Positions 12,131 to 21,997 of a stretch of 64,000 nucleotides of DNA are shown one piece after another (position 1 is the first letter of the stretch; every line of letters starts with the position of its first letter). Position numbers and translations under genes: made by a program. Under the pieces are notes generated by a model. That model searched no databases and was not told the origin of the DNA. It saw only the letters and a list, made by a program, of their open reading frames with translations. Source of the DNA: Marsupella aquatica (Eukaryota; Marchantiophyta); contig OZ316892.1 in the NCBI GenBank assembly GCA_973895155.1, forward strand, positions 8,060,001 to 8,124,000. The letters are read 5' to 3'.

Positions 12131-13195
12131 TCAGTAGTCATGCTCTTCACCAATGTATTGGGCTGGGGGACCACCATTGGAAACACCATTGTAGGCCCCC
12201 GTTGCCCCTCTCCCACCACCACCACCGCTGTTCGTCTTCGGTTGCTCCTCCCGCTCTCTATTCCATTGCTCAATCTTGGCCCTCCGCTCTGCGCTCCCTT
12301 CCCTACCGCCATTCGGTTGTTCCCGCTGCCTGTTCCACTGCTCTATCCTAGCCCTCCTCTCCGCACTGCCCTCCCGAACTGCGCTCCGATCCCTACCTCG
12401 GTATCCTGGGCTCCGACTCCTGCTCCGATACCTACGCCTCACAGGACTATCACCCTTGTCCCCTCTCCTGTAAGACCGCCCATAACGATCATCGTCACGA
12501 TCATATCTTCGGTCGTATCCTCTCCCATCCCTTGACCGATATAGCCGCTCATCATAATCCTTGTGGTGCCTGGCGACGTCTCTCCTGGGGGTGAGGGAGC
12601 GACTCCGGCTCCTCGTGCCGCTCCGACGTTTGTAGGAGCCGAATAGCTTCCGCCTCAACTCTCTGGAAATTTTCTTCAGGTGCATGAAATTGCAGTATCC
12701 GCCTCGGTTACAAGTGTTCTCCTCGTACTGCCTACAGGTTGCCTCACGGAAGTCGGTGACAGGGGAGAAATCAGCTATGATTGGGCGGCCGGCGTAAAAT
12801 CGCCCCGTGAGCGCCTGCAGCGCGGCGCCGGCCTGCTCCTCCTCTTGGAATTGGACATAAACGTTGCCAACCATGTGGTCCGCGAGGTTGTCGCACACGT
12901 TGAGGGATTCCAGCTCGCCATACTTGCCGAGCTCCTCATAGATGTCCTCGTAGAAATCCTCGAAGTGCTCCTGGATGCGGCGCGGGTCCATGTTCTGGCC
13001 GTTCGGGTCTAGGCCCGGTGTCGCCATGTCCGGGCGCTGGTACATGTTGGAAAGGAGCAGCGTGGGGCTGATTGTCGGACGGTTGTGCAACCGCGAGCAC
13101 CTGTCGCCATGCCTGCACGCTCCGATCTTGAAGTAGAACGGACAATTCACCCGGTCTTTTTCTGTGCCAAAGATGGAAGCTAGATGTTCCGCCAT
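12131..13195 (-). CDS. U2AF35: U2 snRNP auxiliary factor small subunit (U2AF35)
   Basis: The 354-residue, single-exon product recognises the AG of the 3' splice site as a heterodimer with U2AF65 in the nuclear spliceosome. Domains in order: CCCH zinc finger 1 (Cys18, Cys27, Cys33, His37), the UHM-type RRM (about 65-147, with [20 protein letters not shown]), CCCH zinc finger 2 (Cys154, Cys162, Cys168, His172), an Arg/Ser- and Arg/Asp/Tyr-rich region (about 188-275), and a Gly/Asn-rich C-terminus. The plant-specific SAERRxxIEQWNRxRE motif, usually single, occurs twice (275-292 and 299-316). The ATG at 13195 begins the conserved [20 protein letters not shown] start. An intronless coding region is known for plant U2AF35 genes. 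It is divergent from the nested transposon, which begins about 645 bp upstream. Confidence 0.97.
   Translation of the reverse strand: MAEHLASIFGTEKDRVNCPFYFKIGACRHGDRCSRLHNRPTISPTLLLSNMYQRPDMATPGLDPNGQNMDPRRIQEHFEDFYEDIYEELGKYGELESLNVCDNLADHMVGNVYVQFQEEEQAGAALQALTGRFYAGRPIIADFSPVTDFREATCRQYEENTCNRGGYCNFMHLKKISRELRRKLFGSYKRRSGTRSRSRSLTPRRDVARHHKDYDERLYRSRDGRGYDRRYDRDDDRYGRSYRRGDKGDSPVRRRYRSRSRSPGYRGRDRSAVREGSAERRARIEQWNRQREQPNGGREGSAERRAKIEQWNREREEQPKTNSGGGGGRGATGAYNGVSNGGPPAQYIGEEHDY
12248..12373 (-). repeat. in-gene duplication of the U2AF35 ERRxxIEQWNR motif
   Basis: The segments encoding residues 275-292 (12320-12373) and 299-316 (12248-12301) are near-identical at protein level ([18 protein letters not shown] versus [18 protein letters not shown]). 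They are 72 bp apart start to start and stay in frame. Confidence 0.85.
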
Positions 13196-13839
13196 TCCAT
13201 CACCCTACCTAGAACCCCCGCACTTGCTTCTCTTCCCCTCACCTTTCCCTCTCTGTCCTCTTCACCTTCTCGCTTCCTTCTTTTCGCTTCTCTACTCCAC
13301 TCCACTCCACTCCACTCCACTCCCTCTCTTCTCCACAAGCCCCGCCTGAAGGAGTCGATCAAATTCCCTGAAAATTTGACAATCGAAACGCACAACAAAC
13401 CCTAAACGCCTCAAGCTCTCTCCAACGAACGAATTACCGGAATTCGAATCGAGCGAGAAACTCAGAGGTTTCCGCTCGACCAGAAATCAAGAAGTCGAGT
13501 GAATCGTTTCGCCTCGAACACCTTCAAAAGTCGAGATCGAGAGAGAGAAAAAGAGAAATGTACGTGAGCAAAGACTTCTTCTGTCCCACTTTCCGACGAG
13601 AGGAAGTCCTGTTGTTTGACACCGAAGAAACACGAGGAGCGAATGGAGTTTTCCAGAGGTTTCGATTTGCCAAAAGCTGCGAACTAAGAATCGATCAGAA
13701 GCGAAAGAGAGCGGGAGATCAATTTGTAGTCCGAGAGAGAGAGCGGGAGAGAAACATACAGGGCCGTAGATCTGTCATCGGGAGACGGTCGATTATTGGT
13801 GCACGTGTTCGACAATCAGTGCGGCAAAAAGACTTATTA
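13196..13839 (-). promoter_or_regulatory. U2AF35 upstream region with (ACTCC)6
   Basis: On the gene strand this is the 5' leader and proximal promoter. It contains a pentanucleotide repeat of six ACTCC units at 13294-13323 (GGAGT on the gene strand), within a long pyrimidine-rich tract from about 13200 to 13350. A GAGAGAGA-rich tract lies near 13535-13555. No TATA box is called. Confidence 0.45.
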
Positions 13840-13856
13840 GGGCCGTCTTGCATGTG
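13840..13856 (+). repeat. left TIR of outer Harbinger element
   Basis: This is the 17-bp terminal inverted repeat beginning GGGCCGTC. It directly follows the TTA target duplication at 13837-13839. Confidence 0.85.
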
Positions 13857-13908
13857 AGACGTCCTTTGTGTTCCGGCCCTTAAATGAACCCGTGTCATTT
13901 CCCAATAG

Positions 13909-13936
13909 GGGGTCTCAAATATCGGCCCGGGACATT
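13909..13936 (+). repeat. left TIR of inner Harbinger element
   Basis: The 28 bp starting GGGGTCTCAAATATCGG match the right end of the element with a single G/A mismatch at position 21. Confidence 0.88.
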
Positions 13937-14429
13937 TTAGCGGCCGGCCGAGTTAGGTTCGGGCGGACGCGGCTGAAAAGTGTGCGGCACACCCTTAGCC
14001 TAGCCCGCACACACCTCCCGCGGCGATTTACCGTTGCCCGGGACTGATACTTTGAAACGGTCGACTGGCCGTAATTTTGAACTAAAGTTGCATCTCGCGA
14101 CTTTCTTCTCCAACGTCGGGCCATCCTCACAGAAGGACGACCACCATAGCTTGTGCTGCGACTATGCACAGATACAAGGGAGCTTGGCGACGCGAGTGTG
14201 TCATCGCCTTGATTCTCAACATTCATCGGTAGGAGTGGTGATTGCGCAAGCTTGCGTACGTGGAAGAAGAAACCAAATCCACAACTCAGTGGGCCTCTCG
14301 TGACATCAAATTTGGTGAGTTCATATTTCCATTGCGGTGTAGTTGAAAGCCACTAGCACTGGATTCCAATTCTCAACGAGAATACATGTGAAGGGCCGGC
14401 ATGTCTGAGTTCAATTTTTGTTTTCACAG

Positions 14430-15094
14430 GAAGATATGGGAGAGTGGACCTGTCTCTCTGAGGTCGATGATAGTATGGACAGAGGCGACAACTCGACCTT
14501 CCCTCCCGCATTAGTGTGGCTAATCAACTACATTGCTCCTAATCCGTATCCTCGCAAATTTGTGTACAATGCCTGCTCGCATAGACTATCAAACGGTAGG
14601 ATTTGTCCAAATCCTTGGAATTTGGGCCCTGTTCCACGCATACTTCCGGCCCTCTGCTGAAGTTTAGGTTTAAGGTCATCATATTTGATGCCATCCATGG
14701 AGGCATGCCCCCTCTCCATGTCAACCTATGGGATGATGCATCGGTGCTCCTTGGATGCAATGCCGAGGAATTTAGTACTTGTACTGAGAGACAACAAATT
14801 GCTTATTTGGATGCGCTCATGCAAAGCACTCCGAGAGCAAAGGTGCTTTTGAGAACTACGGACAAGGGAATCACAATACAGCATTTGACTTTGTTGAATG
14901 CTCCGCAAATCCCTATGCCTATTATGTTACACTGTTGCGGGAGTCCAGAATCTGGAAGTAGTTCTTACCAGACACCGACTAAAAGCAAGTGTACTCCTAC
15001 AAAAACAGGCACTTCTACTCGGGGTTCTACTAAGAAATTGTTGGAGGAGCTCTGCAAGGCTATTAGGAGTGTAGATTTAGGTGATGAGGACTAG
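14430..15094 (+). pseudogene. RPA1-like DBD-C (Rep_fac-A_C) OB-fold protein, one frameshift
   Basis: The reading starts at the acceptor TTTTCACAG (14429). A partner donor TTG|GTGAGT at 14315 suggests a 115-bp intron and an earlier exon. The first part ends in a zinc-ribbon-like KFVYNACSHRLSNGRICPN. About 15 codons later the frame shifts by one base, and reading resumes as PCSTH...FRFKVIIFDAIHGG...LHVNLWDDASVLLGCNAEEF, to a stop at 15094. This follows the order of the RPA1 C-terminal DNA-binding domain: two zinc ligands, a second ligand pair, then the OB fold with an L-F/W-D-D-x-A-x-x-L-L-G-C-x-A-D/E-E signature. The Ser/Thr/Lys-rich C-terminus is unlike RPA1. RPA1 binds single-stranded DNA in replication. 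The role here is unknown; it could be a captured host fragment or a true element gene. The frameshift could also be an undetected intron, but none with good sites was found. Confidence 0.6.
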
Positions 15095-15281
15095 CTTTCA
15101 TTCAGGGCGTAGGACTAACAGTTCTGTGTACTACTATAGGTTCTGTGATATATGTATCCACGATCATGATATATTTCAAATGAAAATCACCTTTTCCAGT
15201 TCTGATTGTAATTGCGTATGTTGAAAGAGTGTTGGATGTGCTCCCTTGCAGTGTCGGGGTGAAAATTGCCATTCTCAAATC

Positions 15282-16767
15282 ATGCCAAAGGTCTCAAATC
15301 GCCAACAATGTCTGAAATGGGCTCGAGAACAACTTTATTTGAGTATCATGATGGAAAGCTCTACTGACAATGATGGCATGAGTGGGTCCTCTGATTCCTC
15401 CTCTCAGAGTAGTGGCTTCATCACCTCAAATAGTGATATTGCTGATGCTGACTCATCTTCAGATTCAGATGATGGAATAACAAGTGATCCCACTTATCTG
15501 AATGCAAAACCATCCCAGTGGCTGGACTTGTATGCTCTGTTGGATAGCGAGAGGTACTATGAGAAAAGATCTAAAACTCCTCGAGCTAAGGAATTTGCTG
15601 ACATATTTTTTCAAACAATCCTCCCCCAGAGTGACTTCCGGCAAATTTGTAGGATGGATAAAGACGCTTTTTTTGGCCTCCTGGCCTTGATTGAATTGAA
15701 TCCTATTTTCTTGAACAATTCACATCATCAACAGGCCCCAGTCTCACTTCAACTAGCCACCTGTTTAGATAGGTTGGGACATACAGGAAATGGAGTTTGT
15801 TTGAAGAGAACTCTGCTTCTTTGGGGTGTCAGTATTGGATCCTGTGTGAACTACACAAGTAGATGCATCACTGCCTTGGAGTGTGCCCTTACTGATTTGC
15901 TCAAATGGCCGGATAGGATTGAGCGAAGTCAGATATCACAGGAATTTTCAAAGAAGGGCTTCCATGGGTGCGTAGGCCTGATTGACGGTACTACCCTGCC
16001 ATTGACACAACGTCCTAAAAATCACGGGGAGTGTTACTTTGACAGGAAATCAAGATACTCCATCAATGCACAGGTAGTTTGCGACCATAAGAGAAAAATA
16101 ACTTACCTCAGCGCAGGTGAGGACCATTATTGTTTTCTTTGCATGATTTATGTATTACTCTAAATTTATGAATTGTAACTTGCTCATGTTTTGAAGTGCA
16201 ATGACAGGAATGTCGGGGTCTTGTTCAGACATCACAGTCTTGAAGAGGAACATCCTTTGGCAGAAAATTCATGGAAACTCTGCATTTGATGAAGGCCAGT
16301 ATCTCATTGGGGATTCAGGTTATGTGAATGCACCTCACATGGTGGCAGCTTACAAAAATACATTTGGACAGAAGGACAAAGAGGATTGGAATACATGTAT
16401 TGCAAAGACTAGATATGTGAACGAGCATTGCATCGGGGTTCTCAAATCGCGTTGGTTTTCTTTGAAAGAGATACGCACACAGCTTAATGGGAAAAAGGAT
16501 AATGTGTGGATGTGCCGTTGGATTCGTGCGTGTGCGCTACTGCACAACTATGTTTTAGGACAAAGGGATGAGTGGACAGAAGCTGAAATGTCTGCATGGC
16601 CACCTGGCCCTCCTGAAGAGGATGATAGACATGTAGGCGGAAACATACATTCTGACATTGTCAGGAGTAGGAGGGCAAGAGCAGCTGGTACAAGGTTACA
16701 GAGGGCAGTCATGGCTCGTGTGTTGCAGCTGAACAGGCAGCCAGGTGGATCCTTGTGGGAGGCCTGA
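15282..16767 (+). CDS. PIF/Harbinger DDE transposase of the inner element
   Basis: Exons are 15282-16116 and 16208-16767, with an intron bounded by GTGAGG and GACAG, about 465 codons in all. The N-terminus is Ser/Asp-rich and acidic. The DDE nuclease domain shows GLIDGTTLPLTQRP (first Asp), the spliced-together SAGMSGSCSDITVL (second Asp), LIGDSGY, and YVNEHCIGVLKSRWFSL (catalytic Glu). The first ATG in the open frame is at 15282, but an acceptor-like TTGCAG ends at 15250, so an upstream coding exon is possible. The C-terminus is Arg-rich. All catalytic residues and the intron are intact, so it may be functional. Its IDGTT/GSCSD signatures differ from the IDATH/WPGSIQDSR type of the outer element, so the two belong to different Harbinger lineages. 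Confidence 0.88.
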
Positions 16768-17234
16768 CTACGCAAGTCTCAAATTTGCAGAGTGGGTACA
16801 TATTTGCAAATTAAATAATAGAATAGTGCTCAGTGACAGCAAGATGACTATGCAAGGTGACCTAAGTGTCGTTTGTAAATGTATTACCACTTTCAAATAA
16901 AGTCGATCATTATATTTACGCAAAATAATAATGATCAAATCCTACATTTGATTCTCATTGCTCAAAAATTGCACATGTACATTCTACGTTCACGTCTACT
17001 ACCACTACTTCTTGGTGCAACGAACATGAATAGCTACTTAGCCACATGCTTCTTTGTAGCCCGCTTATGAGTGCCTTCACTGTCGACGCCTTCGCTGCTC
17101 TCGTCACGGCTGCGTTTCGGCTGAGTTGGGACGTTGCTGCCATGGTCGTAAATTCCCTCTCTTATAGTAGTAAGTACTACATATTTCTTTCTTCCTGTTC
17201 ACCTAGTAAAGCCTCTAAAGAACTCTAGCCAATG

Positions 17235-18790
17235 TTACTCCTGGTCTCCATCATCAACAGGTGGTCCTGAGTCGGTGGACATGGTACATTCTACCATTCT
17301 CATCAATCTACTAATCTCTCCCTCTGATTTGCCGCTCTTGAACAAATCAGACATCAGTTGTCCACGCAAGGTGATTTGTGCCATCATCATTTGGTGGTGT
17401 TGGTCCATTCGCATTCGCTTTTCAGCTTGTGTTGCACTGAACTGTTCAAGCTTCATCTTGTGATTCCTATCTAACTTGTCTTTCTTCGATGAGTCAACCC
17501 GTGCTTTGCGTCTGTCTTCAATCTCATCTTTCTTCCACTGATTTTTGTTGCCAATGAGCTCTTTTCTGAAGAGTGCCTTCTCCCTTTTCTGGTCTGCATA
17601 CATTGCTGCCAAGCTCCCTTTTGAAGTAGCAGATCCCTCTCCATTTGCTTTAAGTCTTGTTGGAGCTGCCTTGTCATTCCCCCTCGGCGTAGACTGTGCT
17701 CGAACTGGTCCTTGCGGTGCAGATGCAGAAGGGATTTGGTGTGTCCCAAATTGTGTAGGTCTGGATCCACCTTCACTGTTGGGGGGGGTCCGAATTGGAG
17801 CTTGTTGGGGGGCATTGGTTGTCCGAATGTCTTCGGTCCCTCCCCTAGAGGGCTCAAAATGCTCTGGAACAGGAGTAGGAGGCTGTTCATCGACACCACA
17901 ATGAACAGATTCGTTCTCCACATCCGGTGGAGAATCTGCAAATAACAAAAGGGGATGTAAATGAACATATATGCACATAACAGACGATTGAATACATCAA
18001 AAGTAGGAGACAGTTTGTGGATTTAATTACCTGCCATTAGCCAAGTTGGAGAACCTGGTTCTTCTCCACCATCAGGGACTTCATTATCGCTCTCCTCAAC
18101 AGGGTCTTCAGTCTCCTCTGGAGACTCAGTGATCCCACATCCTCCAAAACCGTGGTCTACCATTCCAGGAGGTTGAACGTTGGCACGCTCCCCACATATT
18201 GCATGCATGCGATCAAACAGCGGACACATTTTGTCCAGTTTTTGATCGATAGTAAGACCACATTGGAATTCCTCCTCTGTGAGGCCCCCACCGGAAGAGT
18301 TCTTCAACAACAAAGCCTTCTTGTACATATCCTGATACCTCCCGAATCTTTTAGCAAGATTTGCCCCATCCATCTTTGGAAAATCGTAATGAGCCAACAC
18401 TGCAGCCATTGAGGTAAAGACCGATTTCTTGGATTGATAGCGATTACCCGGCCTGGTTTTTCTTCCAGCCCCGAAGATGGCATTGTAATTATCTTGGACC
18501 TCAAGATAATCGATAATCAGGGCATAATCCTTTCGAGTTAGTTTTGTGGTCACAGCTGCGGTACCTCCGACACCTCGTCTACTTCCTGACATGCCTTGTC
18601 GTGATAGTCCTGCCTCCCGTGCTGGATGGAATGCACGATTGCCTTGTGCAGCGACTTCTTGCTCAGATGGCCCAGGGACCAGAGTGCATGGAGGTATGAA
18701 ACCGCGTCCACTCGTACCAGACCTTTGTGCCATTTCAGAAGACATGTCCTGCACACCAATTGCATCCTCTACAGGGATTTGCATCTCCAT
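17235..18790 (-). CDS. Myb/SANT-like accessory protein of the inner Harbinger element
   Basis: Minus-strand exons 18031-18790 and 17235-17935 join with phase 1 across a GT-AG intron (GCAG|GTAATT ... TTTGCAG), giving about 486 residues. PIF/Harbinger elements normally carry a second gene with a Myb/SANT domain that helps the transposase bind and enter the nucleus. Here a lysine/tyrosine-rich helical segment (KLTRKDYALIIDYLEVQDNY ... MDGANLAKRFGRYQDMYKKAL) resembles that domain. It is followed by an acidic stretch (ETEDPVEESDNEVPDGGEEP), a Pro/Gln-rich linker and a C-terminal charged helix (KKDEIEDRRKARVDSSKKDK ...) likely to form a coiled coil. The start is taken at the first ATG (18790). It converges on the transposase gene. 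Confidence 0.7.
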
Positions 18791-19062
18791 GTCTCCCAGT
18801 CTCGCCTCCCACCAAAAGCTCAATTTCAAACTTTGAGTTAAACGCCTAAAGATCTTCGCGCGATGGTCCTTAACATTCAAAATCACTCTGCATCCGGGCC
18901 GTCTCAGTATTGGGCACCATCTGTCAAAGTTCGGCCGCAGCCGGTTCCTTTAACCGGAACTCACACTTTACGGGCCTAAAAAAATTGGGTCACAAAAGAA
19001 AGGTGGTGCCGGTAAACTTGCCCGTGACACTCATAACGGACGCGTCTGACCTCCCGGGAAAT

Positions 19063-19090
19063 AATGTCCTGGGCCGATATTTGAGACCCC
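19063..19090 (-). repeat. right TIR of inner Harbinger element
   Basis: The reverse complement of this segment matches 13909-13936 at 27 of 28 positions. It is followed by TAA. Confidence 0.88.
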
Positions 19091-19653
19091 TAATGAAGCG
19101 ACATGCCGGCAGTCTTGACGGCGTCTTTGGAGGGTATGCAAGGGCAAGGGCCGGAAAATTTTCGGCCCTTGAGGTCCCGACCTTTCAATTTTGAATAAAA
19201 CAAAAGCCCAGAGTATACACGTGTTGGACACCGACATCTCGATGAATTTACCGTGCACCTGCTCCCTACTCCTGGTGTTCGCCCTGCAAACACCACTGCC
19301 CCCTGCATATGGTAGTCGAGAAATGTCTCACCTAGACAGACACGCGAATCCACAGACCGCCTGGTGCAAATTGAAAGAGAAGAACGCAAACAATTGAAGG
19401 CTGCAAAGGAATGAAGATGTGAATTGAATCTTGGGAAGGCTTGAGCACTGGTGATGAACAATTCATAAGAGGCAAGAAGCACCAGCCATTGTACGTGGTT
19501 CTACCCGGTGCAGGATAGTGTCTGGAAATCATCATCAATCGATCCAGGAGCCAACAATTTGCCAATCGATCAAGGAAGCGAGGTTTGCAAATCCTTTTGT
19601 TGCTATCATGTATACAAAGCTCCGCATTTCAACATTGTATTCAATTGTGCCTT

Positions 19654-19702
19654 GACATTCAATTCATCAGTGACATTCAATTCATCAGTGACATTCAATT
19701 CA
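19654..19702. repeat. 18-bp direct repeat, 2.7 copies
   Basis: GACATTCAATTCATCAGT occurs at 19654-19671 and 19672-19689, then partially from 19690. Confidence 0.9.
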
Positions 19703-20194
19703 ATCCTGCTTTCCGATCGATAGTGTGCACTACTGTCTAATCTAGAAAAGCTGGGTCGGGGCAGACAAATTAAACATTTCTTGTTCAATTGTTGACGTTT
19801 GTGATAGCATGCCTGCCAAGTCTGAACGCTAGCAAAGCGCTGCCGCTGATGCTCCAATGGTGGCTACATTAGGTGAAACTTCCTGCCATTACCATCTCAA
19901 TCTCCTTCACGGTACAACAATAGGCTGGTGCCTGCAATTTCTACTAGAGTGCATTGCTTTATGAGCAGTGCATACATGGATAATGAGCTCCTGCCCCCAA
20001 CATGGATAGTGAGCTAGCTCCTATTCCCGTACCCTCGTTTCTCTTGCTGCCGAAAGTAGAATCATTATAAGACAACCAGAAGTTTTCGAAGACACCTCTG
20101 TAAAGCTGCATTTTTGAAAACCTGATCCTTGTAAAGTTACTACGTAAATGCCAAATCAACTCATTTCCGTGGAGATCGAGTCCTCGATCTAGAG

Positions 20195-20294
20195 TTCACT
20201 GCCTTTTCATTCTAACTGTAGACTGCTTCGGGGGTCCAATAGTCCACTGCCTTTTCATTCATACCATGAACTGCTTCGGGTCACTGAATAGTCC
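20195..20294. repeat. ~50-bp direct repeat, two copies
   Basis: The units 20195-20242 and 20243-20294 share CACTGCCTTTTCATTC, CTGCTTCGGG and AATAGT blocks in the same order. Confidence 0.85.
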
Positions 20295-20725
20295 ACTAGC
20301 TGCCTCTGAATACTCCCGGCTAAGACCAGAACCCCGACTATACTCTCTAGTCGTTTATACACAAGGAGAGTGTAAATAATCCAAACTTTAACATTACCAT
20401 AAAAACTGGCCATGTACTACAGGAGTGCCCATTTGTAGTTCGAAACTGACAAGGAGGCCATGACGAGCAAGTGCACAACTCTAGATTGTCACTACTCTAT
20501 TTTCTTTGTTGTAGCTCAAGATGTGCTCTAATTATGAGTCATATGTACTAACTTCGTACATACTGCACTAATTAGTACTTGTATGCACCAACCTTGGACA
20601 TACCAAGCAAGCCATATATATTATTCATGCATACTTTAGTGTCAAATTGGGTGTGAATTCCTTTCAGGGTCAGGTTTGGGAATTTGTATGTTGGCTTCTA
20701 CATATTGCTTTTTGGCTTTTTTCAG

Positions 20726-21849
20726 ATGACCAGCCAAAACCAGAGTGGCCAAGGCACAACTTCATGGCAGGGTGCAACACAGCATCAAGGAAAGAGTAAG
20801 TTGCCAGATTGGAGTGAGCAGGAGATGAAGGCTCTTATTGCAGCAAAAGCAATATGAGTACCACATTGTTGTACTGGGAGGATCCACTCAACAGAAGATG
20901 ACTAGCACTAAGTTGAAATGGAAAGCAGTGGCCAAATTTATGGAGGGTGAGGGGTTCACTAATCCTATTCGAGATCACAATAGTTGCAAGAAGAAGTGGC
21001 AACTCATTGACAGCAAATTCAAAACAATTTATGACTATGAAAATTTGCAGAAAACCGGGCAAATTTCCTACTTCAACATGGATGACAAGCAGCGCCGCGA
21101 AAAGAGATTTCCCACTAATTTCTCTATTGATTTGTATGAGACAATGATGGAGTGGTATGCAGATATTCCGCGCATCACTCCACCAAAAAAATTCTTATCT
21201 GACATTTTTGCTATGGACCGAAACCCCGAGGTGGGCCCCCAGGAGGATCCATTAATTTTGTCGTCAGAAAGTAAGATTGTTTTTACTCTTACCTCTATAA
21301 GTGCTTTGCTACCCAAGTGTATCTATATGTTTATTTTATGAATTAAATTTCTTTGCTACTATCTTCTTTTATTCAATGCAACAAGTTTTTTGTTGTGCAG
21401 GTGATCATGGAGATGAGGTTGGTGAGGAGAGGTCAGTACCTACTAGCCAGACTGAAGGAGCAAGGCCAACGCAAGAGAGTGCGCAACGGGACACCAACAA
21501 TACTGATGGAGTGAGAGAACCATCATCCCCTCAGGACTTTTCTGGCCCAGGCAAGAGAGGTGTTAAACGGAAGACATTCAAGTCTGGCAACGATAGGCAA
21601 GCGCAGCTGAAAACCATGGCCAACAGTTGTGTTGACATGGCTTCCTCGATCAAGCGTGATTGTGAAATTCGTGAACATGATTCTCACACCCGAGATCGTG
21701 AGTGTGAAATCCGAGAACGTGAGTGTCAGATCCGAGAGCGCCAAGAGAGGACTTTGACTACAGCAATGACGGCAACAACTGAGAAGATAACACGTTTGAC
21801 TGACGTCCTGATGGAGAAGCTTGCAAGTTCTTCACGACCTTCCCAGTAG
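20726..21849 (+). pseudogene. Myb/trihelix-like accessory gene of the outer Harbinger element, frameshifted
   Basis: The ATG at 20726 directly follows a TTTTTTCAG acceptor. The first frame (MTSQNQSGQG ... LPDWSEQEMKALIAAK) stops at 20857. Continuing one base later the open frame runs KQYEYHIVVLGG ... KWKAVAKFM ... CKKKWQLIDSKFKTIYDY ... SES to a donor at 21271. After an acceptor at 21400 it continues SDHGDEVGEE to the stop at 21849. The tryptophan spacing and helical pattern resemble the Myb/SANT-trihelix proteins of PIF elements. The C-terminus is a charged helix of RxREC/EIRE repeats, probably a coiled coil. The break coincides with the four-A run at 20845-20848 and is explained by one extra A, so this copy is probably inactive unless corrected or a sequencing error. 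Confidence 0.72.
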
Positions 21850-21997
21850 AGCAAAATTTCCTAAGTTTGTGTAGACAATGGTTGAATTGAGAGTGACATG
21901 AAACTATGTACAAACTTTGATGACACTTTGATGCACTTTTAATCACAAATTTTATTTCAAATTTGTTGTAAGCATGTATGAATTAAAACATAAGTGA

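Larger units (their letters stand above)
13909..19090. mobile_element. inner PIF/Harbinger DNA transposon nested in the outer one
   Basis: The 28-bp terminal inverted repeats begin GGGGTCTCAAATATCGGCCC (13909-13936 and 19063-19090) and differ at one position. Flanking triplets are TAG on the left and TAA on the right, so the expected TWA duplication is present but mutated at one base. It is about 5.2 kb long and carries an RPA1-like OB-fold ORF (+), a DDE transposase with one intron (+) and a Myb/SANT-like gene with one intron (-). It sits 69 bp inside the left end of the outer element, so it inserted later. Confidence 0.88.
19091..20725. other. non-coding internal part of outer Harbinger element
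   Basis: No gene is seen. An imperfect palindrome, AAGGGCCGG-AAAA/TTTT-CGGCCCTT, lies near 19146-19170, about 125 bp from the outer element's left end once the inner insertion is discounted. Short direct repeats occur at 19654-19702 and 20195-20294. The acceptor TTTTTTCAG immediately before the ATG at 20726 suggests that part of this region is an intron or leader of the Myb-like gene. Confidence 0.5.

Noticed and set aside
12077-12535. 152-codon plus-strand frame
   Set aside because: It is antisense to the U2AF35 RS region; its Pro/Thr/Ile-rich translation is a shadow of Arg/Asp/Tyr codons.
13915-14303. Open frames on both strands next to the inner Harbinger left TIR
   Set aside because: They overlap the terminal repeat and GC-rich subterminal sequence. 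Only the end before the donor at 14315 might be an exon of the RPA-like gene, and its frame could not be settled.
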